From: Actinomycetospora chiangmaiensis DSM 45062
GTDB taxonomy: Bacteria; Actinomycetota; Actinomycetes; Mycobacteriales; Pseudonocardiaceae
NCBI RefSeq assembly: GCF_000379625.1
Contig: NZ_KB903243.1
Coordinates: forward strand, 310,105-374,104
DNA length: 64,000 bases
Reading direction: 5' to 3'
Below the pieces are notes generated by a model. It made no database searches, was not told the DNA's origin, and saw only the letters and a list, made by a program, of their open reading frames with translations. Both the position numbers and the translations under genes were made by a program. Below, one piece after another: positions 8,117 to 16,693 of this stretch. The stretch's first letter is position 1. Every line of letters begins with the position of its first letter.

Positions 8117-9147
8117 CGGACCCCGACCGAGGGTCCGGCGCCGACTCCGGGGCCGCCACGGGTCCGGTCGTCGTCCGGCGGTGGCGTCGGCGGCTCCCCC
8201 GGGCCTCGCGGGTCGTGGCCGGGCTCGTCGTCGTCGCGGCGGTCGCGGTGCTGCTGGTGCCGGACCGGCTCGGGCTCGACCAGACGCTGCCCTTCGTGGG
8301 CTTCGTGCTGGTCCGCGCGCCGGCCACGCTCGCCGTCGTCGTGCTCGCGCTGCTGGCGCTCGCGGTCCGTGCCCGCTGGTGGCCGACCGTGGTGCCGGTC
8401 CTGGCGATCGGTGCGGTGGCCGCGGCGGCACTGGTCCCCCGGCTGATCCCGGACGGACCCGGTCCCGACCCGGGACCCGACATCGTCGTCATGGTCCAGA
8501 ACGTCGACCGCGGGAGCGCGGACGTGCCCGCCCTGGCGGCCGTCCTGCGCGAGCGCCGTCCCGACGTGCTGGTACTCCCCGAGGCGGGCGAGCCGTTCCG
8601 CGCACGCCTCGCGGCCGCGATCCCGGAGCTGGGCTACCGGTCGTGGTCCTCCGTGCCGGTGAGCGAGCCCGACGCCGTGGGCACCACGGTGTTCGCCGGG
8701 CCCTCACTCGGTGACGTCCGCGTGACCCCCGTCCCGGCCCGCTTCCCCTGGCTCGAGCTGACCGGCGGCGCGCTGGGCCCCACCCGGCTGCTCGGGGCGC
8801 ACCTCGCCTCGCCCGTCCCGGACCTGATCGACGTGTGGCCGGCCGAGCTCGCGTCCCTCGCGCGCTGGTGCGCGCCGGGGACCGGACCCGCCGTCGTCGT
8901 CGGGGACCTCAACGCGACCGCGGACCTGCGCGCCTTCCGCGCCGGCAGCGCGGGGTGCACCGACGCGGGCGACGCGGCGGGCAAGGGACTGCTCGCGACG
9001 TGGCCCGCGGGGCTGCCGCGCTGGCTCGGGGCGCAGCTCGACCACGTCCTCGTCGGGGGCGGCGCCGGGGTCGACGGGTTCGACGTCGTGGAGGTGCCGG
9101 GGACCGACCACCGCGGGGTGCTCGTGACGGTCCACGTCCAGGGCTAG
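8113..9147 (+). CDS. membrane-anchored endonuclease/exonuclease/phosphatase-fold protein
   Basis: 344 residues from the GTG overlapping the previous stop. Residues ~25-115 hold three transmembrane helices, and the rest is an EEP (DNase I/sphingomyelinase-like) domain on the far side of the membrane. Visible motifs are 'QNVDRGSA' (in place of the usual QN), 'LPEAG', 'VVGDLNAT' and 'GTDHRGV', which supply the metal-binding Glu/Asp/Asn and catalytic His. The gene at 12590 encodes a paralogue with the same architecture. The likely substrates are phosphodiesters outside the membrane (lipid, nucleic acid or teichoic-type polymer); the sequence does not decide which. Confidence 0.8.
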   Translation: MTDPDRGSGADSGAATGPVVVRRWRRRLPRASRVVAGLVVVAAVAVLLVPDRLGLDQTLPFVGFVLVRAPATLAVVVLALLALAVRARWWPTVVPVLAIGAVAAAALVPRLIPDGPGPDPGPDIVVMVQNVDRGSADVPALAAVLRERRPDVLVLPEAGEPFRARLAAAIPELGYRSWSSVPVSEPDAVGTTVFAGPSLGDVRVTPVPARFPWLELTGGALGPTRLLGAHLASPVPDLIDVWPAELASLARWCAPGTGPAVVVGDLNATADLRAFRAGSAGCTDAGDAAGKGLLATWPAGLPRWLGAQLDHVLVGGGAGVDGFDVVEVPGTDHRGVLVTVHVQG

Positions 9148-9965
9148 CCCGTGGGCAGGAGCCCGCTGAGGTCGGCGACCTGGTCGGCGGGCGGCGCGAC
9201 GACCGCGGGGGCGCCGCCGATGTCGGTGAAGGTGAGGCTCGTCGTCGTGGAGGTGGGCGCGCCGGTGCCCTGGGCCGGGACGGTGACGGTCTGCGCGGCC
9301 TTGACCAGCCGGCCGTCCGCGACCCAGAGGTCGACCGGCAGCGTCGAGCTGCGCAGCTGGGACTTCAGGAGGTCCACGGCCGGCTTCGTCGACGGGTCCT
9401 GCGCGCCGGGCACCCGGTCGAGGTCGACGACACCCGCGTAGTGCGTGGCGTCCCGGCCCGCGACCTGCTCGGGCCCGACCTCGCGGACGTCGTCACGGAT
9501 CGCGTCGAGCCACGCGAGCTGGCGGGCCGGGTTCTGCGACGTGCCCACCCCGAGCGCACCGAGCGGCGCCCCGTAGCGCGACCGGGCCAGCCGGTCGACG
9601 TCCACCGACACCCACGGCTTCCCGCCCGCGACCATCCCGGCCAGCCCCGACGCGGACGGCGGCAGCTGCGCGTCCAGGCGGCCGCCCGCGAACACGACCC
9701 GCACGGCACCGAGGGAGGGCAGCTGCAGGGTGAGGTCCGCGGCCTGGGCGCGCGGGTCGACGACACCCTGCCCCTGCAGCGGCATCTCCTGGCCCGCCAC
9801 GGCGGTGCGGCCGTCGAGGGTCGCCCGGGACGGTCCGGCCGCGGCGGTCGCCACGATCGCCGCCCGTACTGCCGTGGCCGGGTTGGCGGGGCTGCCCGGG
9901 CCCGTCGATCCGCACCCGGCGAGGAGGGCGACGAGCAGCAGCACGGGGAGCACGCAGCGGGTCAC
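9144..9965 (-). CDS. secreted lipoprotein, LppX/LprG-like
   Basis: 273 residues with a signal peptide ending in the lipobox 'LLAGC' (Cys near residue 18), so the mature protein should be lipid-anchored to the outer face of the membrane. The body is a soluble beta-rich domain resembling actinobacterial LppX/LprAFG lipoproteins, which carry lipids across the envelope; I base this on overall pattern only. Its stop overlaps that of the convergent EEP gene by 4 bp. Confidence 0.7.
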   Translation of the reverse strand: MTRCVLPVLLLVALLAGCGSTGPGSPANPATAVRAAIVATAAAGPSRATLDGRTAVAGQEMPLQGQGVVDPRAQAADLTLQLPSLGAVRVVFAGGRLDAQLPPSASGLAGMVAGGKPWVSVDVDRLARSRYGAPLGALGVGTSQNPARQLAWLDAIRDDVREVGPEQVAGRDATHYAGVVDLDRVPGAQDPSTKPAVDLLKSQLRSSTLPVDLWVADGRLVKAAQTVTVPAQGTGAPTSTTTSLTFTDIGGAPAVVAPPADQVADLSGLLPTG

Positions 9966-10115
9966 GGGCCCATCGTGACCGGTGGGAGTCGGCCGCCCGT
10001 GACCCGGGCCCGCGAGAGTGATGGCGCGTCCCTGACACCCGACGTCAGGACGGCGCCACTCGCACGTCGTGGTCCGAGGCCTGGGCGGCTTGTCGCGGGG
10101 AGCCGACTGCCAGCC

Positions 10116-10150
10116 CCACCTCGTCGTTCGGAATCAGAACGACAAGGTGG
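10116..10150. terminator. 14-bp-arm hairpin downstream of membrane-protein gene
   Basis: Arms of 14 bp with one mismatch flank the loop GGAATCA, 32 bp past the stop of the minus-strand gene at 10182. The placement fits a factor-independent terminator. Confidence 0.55.
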
Positions 10151-10181
10151 TCGGCGCTCGTCGGTCGCCCGCGACAGGGCG

Positions 10182-11489
10182 TCAGCGCCAGCGGTGGGTG
10201 CGGCGGCCCTTCACGGTGGTGGCGAGCTGTCGTTGCCACAGGGCCCAGGTCTCCGGGTCCAGCGTGTGGTTGCCCGTGTCGCCCGTTCCCGACGACGGGG
10301 CGGTGCGGGTCGAACCCGTCCGCGCCGCGGACCCGGCGCTGCCCGTACGCGTCGCGGCGGCGCCGACCGGGATCGGGCCGGACCCGGTGCGCGGGTGCGA
10401 GCCGGTCGTCGGGTGGGAGCCGGTGTCGGACGTCCGCGACCCGGTCGTCTGGTGCGAGCCCGTCGTCGGCCCGGCGATCGGGATCGGGCCCGAGCCGGTC
10501 CGCGGGTGCGAGCCGGTCGTCGGGTGCGAGCCGGTGTGCGGACCTGTCGCGGGCCCGGCGACGGGGAACGGGCCCGACGGGTGCTGGCGCGGGATCGGGG
10601 CGGAGGGGTGCCCGACCGGCATCGGGGGCGGCGGCACGACGTGCGGACGCTCCTTCACGGCCGGGAGCGGACGCGACGGGGTCGGGACCGCCGGCCGGGG
10701 GGCGGACGGGACCGGACCCGACGTCGGGAACGGGTGGGCGACGCGCAGCGTGCCGTGGGCGCGGGCCTCGTCGGCGACGAACCAGCCGACGACCGGGGTC
10801 CAGGGCCAGTAGCGGTGCGCGGAGCGGGTCTTGACGAAGCCGAGGCCCATGATCAGGCCGAAGATCAGGTGGCCGACGAGCGAGAGCGTGAGCGTGACGG
10901 GCGTCAGCGGGAACATCATCGTCTGGCCGCGGGGGGCGAGCCAGACGGTGCCGATGAGGCCGGCCCACACGGGGAAGACCGCGAACGCGACCGACGCCGC
11001 GACGACGACCGGCGCGGGGCGGCGGTGCAGGCCGAGGAAGGCGGCGAGGACGAAGAAGGTCACGCCGATGCCGCCGCCGTCGCCGACGTAGCGCCACAGG
11101 TAGCCGACCCAGGCGCCGGCCTCCTTCGACGTGCCGTCACCGACGATCCAGGTGCCCATGGTCGGGATGAAGTCGGCCCACCAGCCGAGCATGTAGACGG
11201 TGTCGAGCCGGAACACGTCGTACAGCGCGCAGGCGATGATCCCCCAGACGAAGCCGTGGAGGATGACGCGGTCCTCGGGGTGCGGGTCGAAGATCGACAG
11301 CGCGAGGATCGTCGTGGCCAGCGGGATCACCAGGAGCGCGGCCGACCAGTTCATCGTGATGAGGCCGAACACGTGCGCCGAGATCGCCAGCAGGGGCAAC
11401 GCGGCGAGCAGCACGTGCAGGCCGACCCGCAGGAGTCCCTGCCGGGTCACCGGGGCCAGGGGGAGCGCAGCACCGTCGGTCGTCGTCAC
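10182..11489 (-). CDS. polytopic membrane protein with repetitive Pro/Gly/Ser/Thr tail
   Basis: About 435 residues from the GTG at 11489; a GTG at 11516 is also possible and neither has a clear ribosome site. Residues ~15-245 contain roughly seven hydrophobic segments. Residues ~248-415 form a Pro-rich then Gly-Ser-His-Thr-rich tail with the unit 'GSHPTTGSHPRTGSGPIP' repeated almost exactly. The last 20 residues are ordered and basic ('WALWQRQLATTVKGRRTHRW'). I recognise no transporter or enzyme family. The tail could be extracellular or wall-spanning. Confidence 0.6.
   Translation of the reverse strand: MTTTDGAALPLAPVTRQGLLRVGLHVLLAALPLLAISAHVFGLITMNWSAALLVIPLATTILALSIFDPHPEDRVILHGFVWGIIACALYDVFRLDTVYMLGWWADFIPTMGTWIVGDGTSKEAGAWVGYLWRYVGDGGGIGVTFFVLAAFLGLHRRPAPVVVAASVAFAVFPVWAGLIGTVWLAPRGQTMMFPLTPVTLTLSLVGHLIFGLIMGLGFVKTRSAHRYWPWTPVVGWFVADEARAHGTLRVAHPFPTSGPVPSAPRPAVPTPSRPLPAVKERPHVVPPPPMPVGHPSAPIPRQHPSGPFPVAGPATGPHTGSHPTTGSHPRTGSGPIPIAGPTTGSHQTTGSRTSDTGSHPTTGSHPRTGSGPIPVGAAATRTGSAGSAARTGSTRTAPSSGTGDTGNHTLDPETWALWQRQLATTVKGRRTHRWR
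10286..10299 (+). repeat. interspersed 14-mer TTCCCGACGACGGG
   Basis: One of seven exact copies in the window (others at 17346, 24611, 29320, 43630, 48232, 53321). This copy lies inside the tail of the membrane-protein gene, which is read on the opposite strand. Confidence 0.6.
10369..10538. repeat. 59-bp imperfect direct repeats in a coding tail
   Basis: Two 59-bp units (10369-10427 and 10480-10538), 111 bp apart, differ at only a few positions and encode the duplicated 'GSHPTTGSHPRTGSGPIP' module. Unequal crossing-over could change the tail length in-frame. Confidence 0.7.
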
Positions 11490-11610
11490 GACCGGAAAAC
11501 TAGGTGTGGCCGTGACCGGTCCGTGGCCAACCTGAGAGCGCACGGAGATCGTCGCGATCACGGGCGCTCGTCGCGCGCCCACCGGTCGGGACCCTCGTCC
11601 GTCCGGCCGA

Positions 11611-11630
11611 ACCCTTCCGCCGGGAAGGGT
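11611..11630. terminator. 8-bp-arm hairpin (ACCCTTCC/GGAAGGGT)
   Basis: A compact stem with a 4-nt loop lies 66 bp past the stop of the minus-strand gene at 11697, upstream of the membrane-protein gene. It is probably the terminator of the former. Confidence 0.5.
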
Positions 11631-11696
11631 CTCCGGGCCTCTCAGGCTGGGTCCGGATGATCGACGAGCGGTCGGTCCTCCTCGACGAGCCCGCTC

Positions 11697-12509
11697 TCAG
11701 CTCGCCGCGCGACCCTCGCGGATCTCCTCGATCCACAGCGCGGTCTTGGTGCGGTGACCGGGGGCGACCTCGATGCGGTGGTCGGCGAGGAACCGGGCGA
11801 GGGCGACCGCGGCGCGCGGCGCGTCGACGGGCCGGCACTTGACCGACAGCTCACGCAGCTCCCGCCCGCTCGGGTACCGGCAGTGCTCCAGGAACGCCCG
11901 GCCGACGGCGAACCGGGCGCGCGGCACGCGGTAGCGGTGGGTGGTGAGGGGGCCGTGGAGCACGAGGGCGTCGAGCACCGTCTCCGGCATGCCCTCGGGC
12001 AGCAGGGTCTGCAGCCAGCGGCGCTGGGTCCCGGAGAGCAGCGAGCCCAGCGGGGCGGCGGCGTCGAGGCAGGCGGTCGCGGTGTCGGGGTCGACGGTGC
12101 GGCGCAGCTGGGTGGTGCGCAGCAGGTTCCCGGGCAGGACGTCGAGCTCCACCCGGGCCTCGCGCGGACCGCGGCGGCCCGTCACGCGGTCCCGGTCCCG
12201 CACCCGGACGACGAGGTCGAAGCGGCGGGGGCCGCGGCGCCGGACCCGGAGGTTCACGCCGGCCAGGCAGAGGTCGAGCTCCGGGGTGTCGAGGAGGTAC
12301 ACCCGGCGCGCGCCGCGACGGCGGGTGGTCTCGGTGGGGACGGGGGCGCCGTCGAGGGCGAGGAGCATCTTGAGCTCCACGGAGTCCGCGTCGCTGCCGA
12401 CCACGCCGTGCCAGTCGATGCCCTCCGGGAGCGGGAACACCTCTGCCGCCGCACGTCGATCGCCCACCGCGTGGATCCGCCTTCCTGTTGAAACTCCAGC
12501 ATTACCCAT
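11697..12509 (-). CDS. CYTH-like domain protein (tentative)
   Basis: About 270 residues from the ATG at 12509; GTGs at 12560 and 12467 are alternatives. An inverted repeat just upstream (12515-12540) favours a start at or after 12509. The pattern 'SVELKMLLALDG', 'YLLDTPELDLCLAGVNLRVR' and 'FDLVVRVR', with alternating charged residues on beta strands, resembles the CYTH/triphosphate-tunnel fold (polyphosphate- or nucleoside-triphosphate-binding), but a clean E-x-E-x-K is absent. Divergent from the EEP gene at 12590, suggesting shared control. Confidence 0.45.
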   Translation of the reverse strand: MGNAGVSTGRRIHAVGDRRAAAEVFPLPEGIDWHGVVGSDADSVELKMLLALDGAPVPTETTRRRGARRVYLLDTPELDLCLAGVNLRVRRRGPRRFDLVVRVRDRDRVTGRRGPREARVELDVLPGNLLRTTQLRRTVDPDTATACLDAAAPLGSLLSGTQRRWLQTLLPEGMPETVLDALVLHGPLTTHRYRVPRARFAVGRAFLEHCRYPSGRELRELSVKCRPVDAPRAAVALARFLADHRIEVAPGHRTKTALWIEEIREGRAAS

Positions 12510-12514
12510 TCGTG

Positions 12515-12540
12515 CCGTCCGATCACCATTTTCCGGACGG
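12515..12540. promoter_or_regulatory. CCGTCCG/CGGACGG inverted repeat in divergent region
   Basis: Seven-base perfect arms flank a 12-nt A+T-richer spacer between the divergent CYTH-like and EEP genes. The position suits an operator serving both. Confidence 0.5.
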
Positions 12541-12589
12541 ATGAGACGTCCGACCGCCACCCGACACCCCTCTTCTAGGCTCGACGGCG

Positions 12590-13726
12590 ATGTCCACGAC
12601 CACGCGACCGCCGTCCCCGGGGCATCACGCCGGTCCCGCCGACGAGGCCGGTCCCGCCTGGAGTTCCCGGCCCCCGGTCGCGCCGTGGCACCGACTGCGG
12701 TCGCCGACGCGGCCGCGGTGGCGCCGGCGACGCCTGCTCGGGGCGGCCGTCGCCCTGGTCCTGGCCGTGCTCGTCCTGCTCCCGGACCTGTTCGGGCTCG
12801 ACCGGGTGCTCCCCTTCGCCGTCTTCGCGGCCCTGCGGCTGCCGCTCGCCGTCGCGACGTGGGTGCTCGGGGTCGGCCTGCTGGCGCTGCGGCCGCGGTG
12901 GTGGCCGGTGCTCGCCCCGACGCTCGCCGTCGCCGTGCTGGCGGTCGCGCTCGTCGTCCCGCGGGCGGTCCCGGAGCCCGCCCCGGCCCCCGGCGGCACC
13001 GAACTCACGGTCCTGGAGCTCAACTCCTTCGAGGGGCACGCCGACCCGCGCGCGATCGCCGCGACGGCGCTGGGGGCGGGCGCCGACCTCGTCGTGCTAC
13101 CCGAGGCCGGGGACCGGATGCGGCGGGCGCTGGCCGGACTGCTGCCGGGCTGGCGGACGTGGACGAACGTGCCGCCGTCCGCGGCGGAGGTGCGCGGCGT
13201 CGTCGTCGCGAGCTCGCCCCGCGCCGGGGACGTCTCGGCCCAGCGGCTCGACGGCGACACCCGCTACCCCTGGGCGGAGGTCACGGGTGGGATCCTCGGC
13301 CCGACCCGGCTCGTCGCCGTGCACCTCGTCTCCGTGGTGCCGCAGTGGATCTCCTACTGGCCCGGTGAGCTCGCCATGCTGCAGCGGTGGTGCGCGGCCG
13401 CGGGCCCGGCGATGGTCGTGGGCGATCTCAACGCCTCGCCCGACCACTCGGCGTTCCGCGCCGGCACCGCCGGGTGCACCGACGCCGGGACGGCGACCGG
13501 CACCTCGCTGGTCGGCACCTGGAACAGCGGGGTGCCCCGATGGCTGGGCACCCAGATCGACCACGTGCTCACCCGCACTGCTCCGGACGGCTCAGGACCG
13601 CAGGCGCGGTCGCTCGAGGTCCTCGACCTCCCCGGCAGTGACCACCGCGCCCTGCTGGTGCGACTGCGGCTCGGAGCCGGACCGGCTGCCGGGTCACCGC
13701 GGGTACACACCCCGCCCGTAGGCTGA
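12590..13726 (+). CDS. membrane-anchored EEP-family phosphatase, second paralogue
   Basis: 378 residues, start ATG 12590. A ~55-residue Pro-rich N-terminus precedes three transmembrane helices (~55-145) and a C-terminal EEP domain with 'LELNSFEG', 'VLPEAGDR', 'VVGDLNAS' and 'GSDHRAL'. It matches the protein at 8113 throughout, including the shared segment 'FRAG(T/S)AGCTDAG'. Only 6 bp separate it from tatC, so they are likely co-transcribed. The product should expose a metal-dependent phosphodiesterase outside the membrane. Confidence 0.8.
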   Translation: MSTTTRPPSPGHHAGPADEAGPAWSSRPPVAPWHRLRSPTRPRWRRRRLLGAAVALVLAVLVLLPDLFGLDRVLPFAVFAALRLPLAVATWVLGVGLLALRPRWWPVLAPTLAVAVLAVALVVPRAVPEPAPAPGGTELTVLELNSFEGHADPRAIAATALGAGADLVVLPEAGDRMRRALAGLLPGWRTWTNVPPSAAEVRGVVVASSPRAGDVSAQRLDGDTRYPWAEVTGGILGPTRLVAVHLVSVVPQWISYWPGELAMLQRWCAAAGPAMVVGDLNASPDHSAFRAGTAGCTDAGTATGTSLVGTWNSGVPRWLGTQIDHVLTRTAPDGSGPQARSLEVLDLPGSDHRALLVRLRLGAGPAAGSPRVHTPPVG

Positions 13727-13732
13727 CGAGCC

Positions 13733-14758
13733 GTGGCACGACCGTCGTGGATGCACGTCCCCCGCTGGCTGCGCCCGCGCGCCGGGAACCCGGACGGCAC
13801 GATGACGCTGCTCGAGCACATCCACGAGCTGCGGCGTCGGCTGGCGATCGGGGTCATCGCGATCCTGCTGGGCACGATCGTCGGTGTCCTCTGGTACCAG
13901 TTCCACATCTTCGGGCTGCCGTCGCTCGGTGAGCTGCTGACCGAGCCCTACTGCGCGCTGCCCCCGAGCGCCCGGCTGACCCTCGGCGACCCGAACCGCT
14001 GCCAGCTCGTCGCCTTCGCCCCGTTCGAGCAGCTCACCCTGCTCATCAAGGTCAGCGTGGCCGCGGGCGTGGTGCTCTCCAGCCCGATCTGGCTCTCCCA
14101 GCTCTGGGGCTTCATCACGCCCGGTCTGCACGCCCACGAGCGCAAGTTCGCCCGGGTGTTCATCGGCACCGGCACGGTGCTGTTCGTCGGCGGCGCGGTG
14201 ATGGCCTACCTGGTGCTCACCAAGGCGCTGTACTTCCTGGTCACCGTGGGCGGGGGCATCCAGATCACCGCCCTGCGCGGCGACGACTACTTCAGCCTGC
14301 TGATCACCCTGCTCGTGATCTTCGGGGTGAGCTTCGAGCTGCCGTTGCTCATGATCATGCTGAACCGGGTCGGCATCTTCCCGTACGCCACGATCACGGC
14401 CTGGCGCCGCGGGCTGATCTTCGCGATCTTCGTGTTCGCGGCGGTGGTGACGCCGGGTCAGGACCCCTTCTCGATGCTCGCGCTCGGGTGCTCGCTGACC
14501 GTGCTGTTCGAGATCGCCGCACAGGTCTGCCGCGTCCACGACCGGCGGGCCGCGAAGGCGGCGCCGTGGCAGGGCCTGGCCGACGACGAGGCCGGGCCCT
14601 CGCCGATGGCCTCCGCCGGGGCGTCGGCGAGCACCGTCACGGCCTCCACCGCCGTGGCGCCCTCCGCGCTGGAGCCGGCGACCCGTGCCGCCGCGCCCGC
14701 ACCGGCCCCCACCCGCGCCGACCCGCCGTCGGGAAGCGACTACGACGACATGACGTGA
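13733..14758 (+). CDS. tatC: twin-arginine translocase subunit TatC
   Basis: 341 residues, start GTG 13733. Core subunit that binds twin-arginine signal peptides and exports folded proteins. The conserved N-terminus 'MTLLEHIHELRRRL' (residues ~23-36), the 'FAPFEQLTLLIKVS' region and 'FGVSFELPLLMIMLNRVG' are present, with six transmembrane helices. A ~90-residue Ala/Pro/Ser-rich cytoplasmic tail is longer than in most TatC proteins. No tatA or tatB is in the window, and no neighbour carries an obvious RR signal. Confidence 0.92.
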   Translation: MARPSWMHVPRWLRPRAGNPDGTMTLLEHIHELRRRLAIGVIAILLGTIVGVLWYQFHIFGLPSLGELLTEPYCALPPSARLTLGDPNRCQLVAFAPFEQLTLLIKVSVAAGVVLSSPIWLSQLWGFITPGLHAHERKFARVFIGTGTVLFVGGAVMAYLVLTKALYFLVTVGGGIQITALRGDDYFSLLITLLVIFGVSFELPLLMIMLNRVGIFPYATITAWRRGLIFAIFVFAAVVTPGQDPFSMLALGCSLTVLFEIAAQVCRVHDRRAAKAAPWQGLADDEAGPSPMASAGASASTVTASTAVAPSALEPATRAAAPAPAPTRADPPSGSDYDDMT

Positions 14759-14767
14759 GGCGCGCTC

Positions 14768-14819
14768 GTGAGCAGAAAGTGGGGCTATAGCCCCACTTTC
14801 TGCTCACCTGCCGGAGGCA
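14768..14819 (+). repeat. hairpin element A (40-nt perfect palindrome plus mini-hairpin)
   Basis: The main hairpin, 14768-14807, begins GTGAGCA and ends TGCTCAC. Its two 20-bp halves are perfect reverse complements. A right-hand mini-hairpin TGCC-GGA-GGCA follows at 14809-14819; no left-hand GNA mini-hairpin is clear. It lies between convergent genes, and its centre (CTATAG) supplies the TAG stop of the minus-strand gene. It probably also terminates transcription in both directions. Confidence 0.85.
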
Positions 14820-15156
14820 CATGCGCGTGACGCGGGCGGACGAGCCGGCCGCGCAGGTCGCGGTGGCCCCCGACGAGGCCGCACCAGGTGCAGTCCTCGG
14901 ACGGGACGGCGGACACGGCGGGCCCCGCGGTGACCGCCTCCGCCCGGGGCGCCGGGAGCAGGAGGTCCAGCCCGGCGTCGAGGACCGGGGGTGCGCTCCC
15001 GCGGTGACGGCGCCACGCCTCCCGCACGAACAGGGTCAGCCCCCACCCGACCAGGGCGACGATCGCCAACCACTTGAGCAGCAGCACGGCGCACAGCGCG
15101 ATGACGACGCCGACGACGGCGCCCGGGACGGGGACGCGGACTCGACCGGAGGACAC
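14785..15156 (-). CDS. small membrane protein (123 aa)
   Basis: The GTG at 15156 is the likely start; an upstream extension to 15264 is unlikely. Residues ~5-45 are one long or two short hydrophobic helices. A cytoplasmic tail follows with 'CTWCGLVGGHRDLRGRLV', a Cys-x-x-Cys with nearby His that could bind metal. The last nine residues and the stop are encoded by hairpin element A, so the element has become coding sequence. Function unknown. Confidence 0.5.
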   Translation of the reverse strand: MSSGRVRVPVPGAVVGVVIALCAVLLLKWLAIVALVGWGLTLFVREAWRRHRGSAPPVLDAGLDLLLPAPRAEAVTAGPAVSAVPSEDCTWCGLVGGHRDLRGRLVRPRHAHVPPAGEQKVGL

Positions 15157-15293
15157 CCGATCGAGGCTAGGTCGACGCTGCGGTGACCACACGCAGGCGC
15201 GCCGGGAACGACGACGGCCCCGGTGAGCCGCGAGGTCGGGGGTCCCGCGGCCCGCCGGGGCCACCGATGAGTTCGCTCGGGGCGACGCCGGCG

Positions 15294-16064
15294 TTACCCG
15301 GCCGCCGAGAATTCCGCCGCGACCTCGTCGGACCAGGGCACGGAGCGGGTGACGACCTCGACGCCGCCCTCCGGTTCGCCGCCCGCGAGCTCGGCCGCCC
15401 GCACGCAGCAGTGCACCCAGAGCTGGAACTGCAGGTTCTTCGCGAGCCGGAGACGGTTGTAGACGAGGTCCGCCACGACGTCGCCCGCCCGGGCCCAGGT
15501 GGTGATCGTGAACTGGAGGGTGCGGTCACCGCCCTCCTCGTCGCCGGCGCCCTCGGCCGCGAACTCGATCTGCCCGGCCTCGACGTGGCCCTCGAGCGTG
15601 GCGAGCCGGAACGACGAGCGGCGGACCTCGTCCGTGCGGTCGACGACCCGTACCGGCCCGTCCCAGGGTCCCGGGATGCGCACCACGTACTCGTCGCCAA
15701 CGGTCAGGGCGTGGGCCGAGCCCGTGACGCGGTCGAACCTCGCGGCGCCGGGGATCATCGCGGCGTTGATGTCCGCGACCAGGACGGCGACGAGCTCGCG
15801 GGGGCCGAGCTGTGCGTCGGGCACGTGGACGGTGAACACGCGGTGCAGCATCGGCCCGTGCCCGTCGAACAGCGTCTGGTCGCGCGGGCCGGGGCTCGGC
15901 AGGGGCGGCGGCGCATCCGTCACCGGGTCGCCCGGCTCCTCGCGGTGGTTGACCCGGACCCCGGGCAGCGCCCAGATGCGGCCGAGCGCGAGCAGCCCGC
16001 GCGGCGCGGACGTAAGCATCCGCGCCTCGCGGACGACCTGACTGGGGGTGGGGACCAACTGCAC
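15294..16064 (-). CDS. DUF1990-like protein
   Basis: 256 residues from the GTG at 16064. The C-terminal ~180 residues contain 'SFRLATLEGHVEAGQIEF', which matches the T-L-x-G-H-x-E-x-G-x-x-x-F core I associate with DUF1990 (YuxX-like), a family of unknown role. The N-terminal ~70 residues are variable. It lies 29 bp after the SRPBCC gene on the same strand, so the two are probably one operon that may act on the same small lipophilic ligand. Confidence 0.55.
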   Translation of the reverse strand: MQLVPTPSQVVREARMLTSAPRGLLALGRIWALPGVRVNHREEPGDPVTDAPPPLPSPGPRDQTLFDGHGPMLHRVFTVHVPDAQLGPRELVAVLVADINAAMIPGAARFDRVTGSAHALTVGDEYVVRIPGPWDGPVRVVDRTDEVRRSSFRLATLEGHVEAGQIEFAAEGAGDEEGGDRTLQFTITTWARAGDVVADLVYNRLRLAKNLQFQLWVHCCVRAAELAGGEPEGGVEVVTRSVPWSDEVAAEFSAAG

Positions 16065-16093
16065 CCGGGGGGTGTACCCCGTTCGGCCGGTTC

Positions 16094-16570
16094 TCAGGAA
16101 CGCGGCCGTCCCGCCGGCACCGCCTCGACCGCGACGGGCGCGCACTGCCCGGCCTCGCAGCGGCGGCGCAGGCCGGCGAACAGGTCGTCGAGGTGGGCCG
16201 CCGTGGTCGACGCCGTCACGGCGCCGAGCACCGTACCCATCCAGCCGGAGCGGTCGAGGTCGGCGACGAGGTCGGTCCCCCGCCCCTGCGCCGAGCGCCC
16301 CAGCCGGACGCGGAACGACGACGCCGAGCCGAGACCGACGCCGCGCCAGGTGAACCCGCGGTGGGGACGCAGCTCGGTGACGCGCCACTCGCGGTCGGGG
16401 AGGTGGCGCTGGCGCACCCGCACGCCGCCGCCGACCACCAGCGGCCCGCCGTCGAAGGGCTCCACCGCGCGCAACGTGGGCGACCAGTCCGGCCACCGGG
16501 CGACGTCGGTCAGCACGGCCCAGACGTAGTCCGGGCAGGCGCCGATCCGCACCTCGAGGTGCTGGTGCAC
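16094..16570 (-). CDS. SRPBCC (polyketide cyclase/dehydrase-like) protein
   Basis: 158 residues. GTG 16570 is fixed by the ribosome site GAGGAGG shortly upstream. 'PDYVWAVLTDVARWPDWSP' near residue 13 is the classic opening of START-like ligand-binding proteins, which hold hydrophobic ligands in a helix-grip cavity. The rest follows the fold ('FTWRGVGLGSASSFRV'). The catalytic role, if any, is unknown. It is divergent from the MarR gene across a 123-bp control region. Confidence 0.75.
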   Translation of the reverse strand: MHQHLEVRIGACPDYVWAVLTDVARWPDWSPTLRAVEPFDGGPLVVGGGVRVRQRHLPDREWRVTELRPHRGFTWRGVGLGSASSFRVRLGRSAQGRGTDLVADLDRSGWMGTVLGAVTASTTAAHLDDLFAGLRRRCEAGQCAPVAVEAVPAGRPRS

Positions 16571-16666
16571 GCGGGGCCTCCTCGTCGTGGTCCGCTCCCA
16601 GGTGGAGCGTAGAGACGCGTCCGGCCGATCGGAACGGCCCCCGGTATGGCCCATGACTCGACTTGT

Positions 16667-16679
16667 CTCTGTAGCAGAG
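16667..16679. promoter_or_regulatory. MarR operator candidate CTCTG-TAG-CAGAG
   Basis: A perfect 5-bp-arm palindrome in an A+T-rich patch sits 15-27 bp before the proposed MarR start and between divergent promoters. It is suited to autorepression by the MarR protein. Confidence 0.55.
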
Positions 16680-16693
16680 CTAAATTGCTGGGT

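Noticed and set aside
8835-11660. A 941-codon plus-strand frame
   Set aside because: Low-complexity Arg/Gly/Asp translation typical of the antisense or shifted frame of GC-rich genes; it is antisense to a lipoprotein and a membrane-protein gene with clear protein features.
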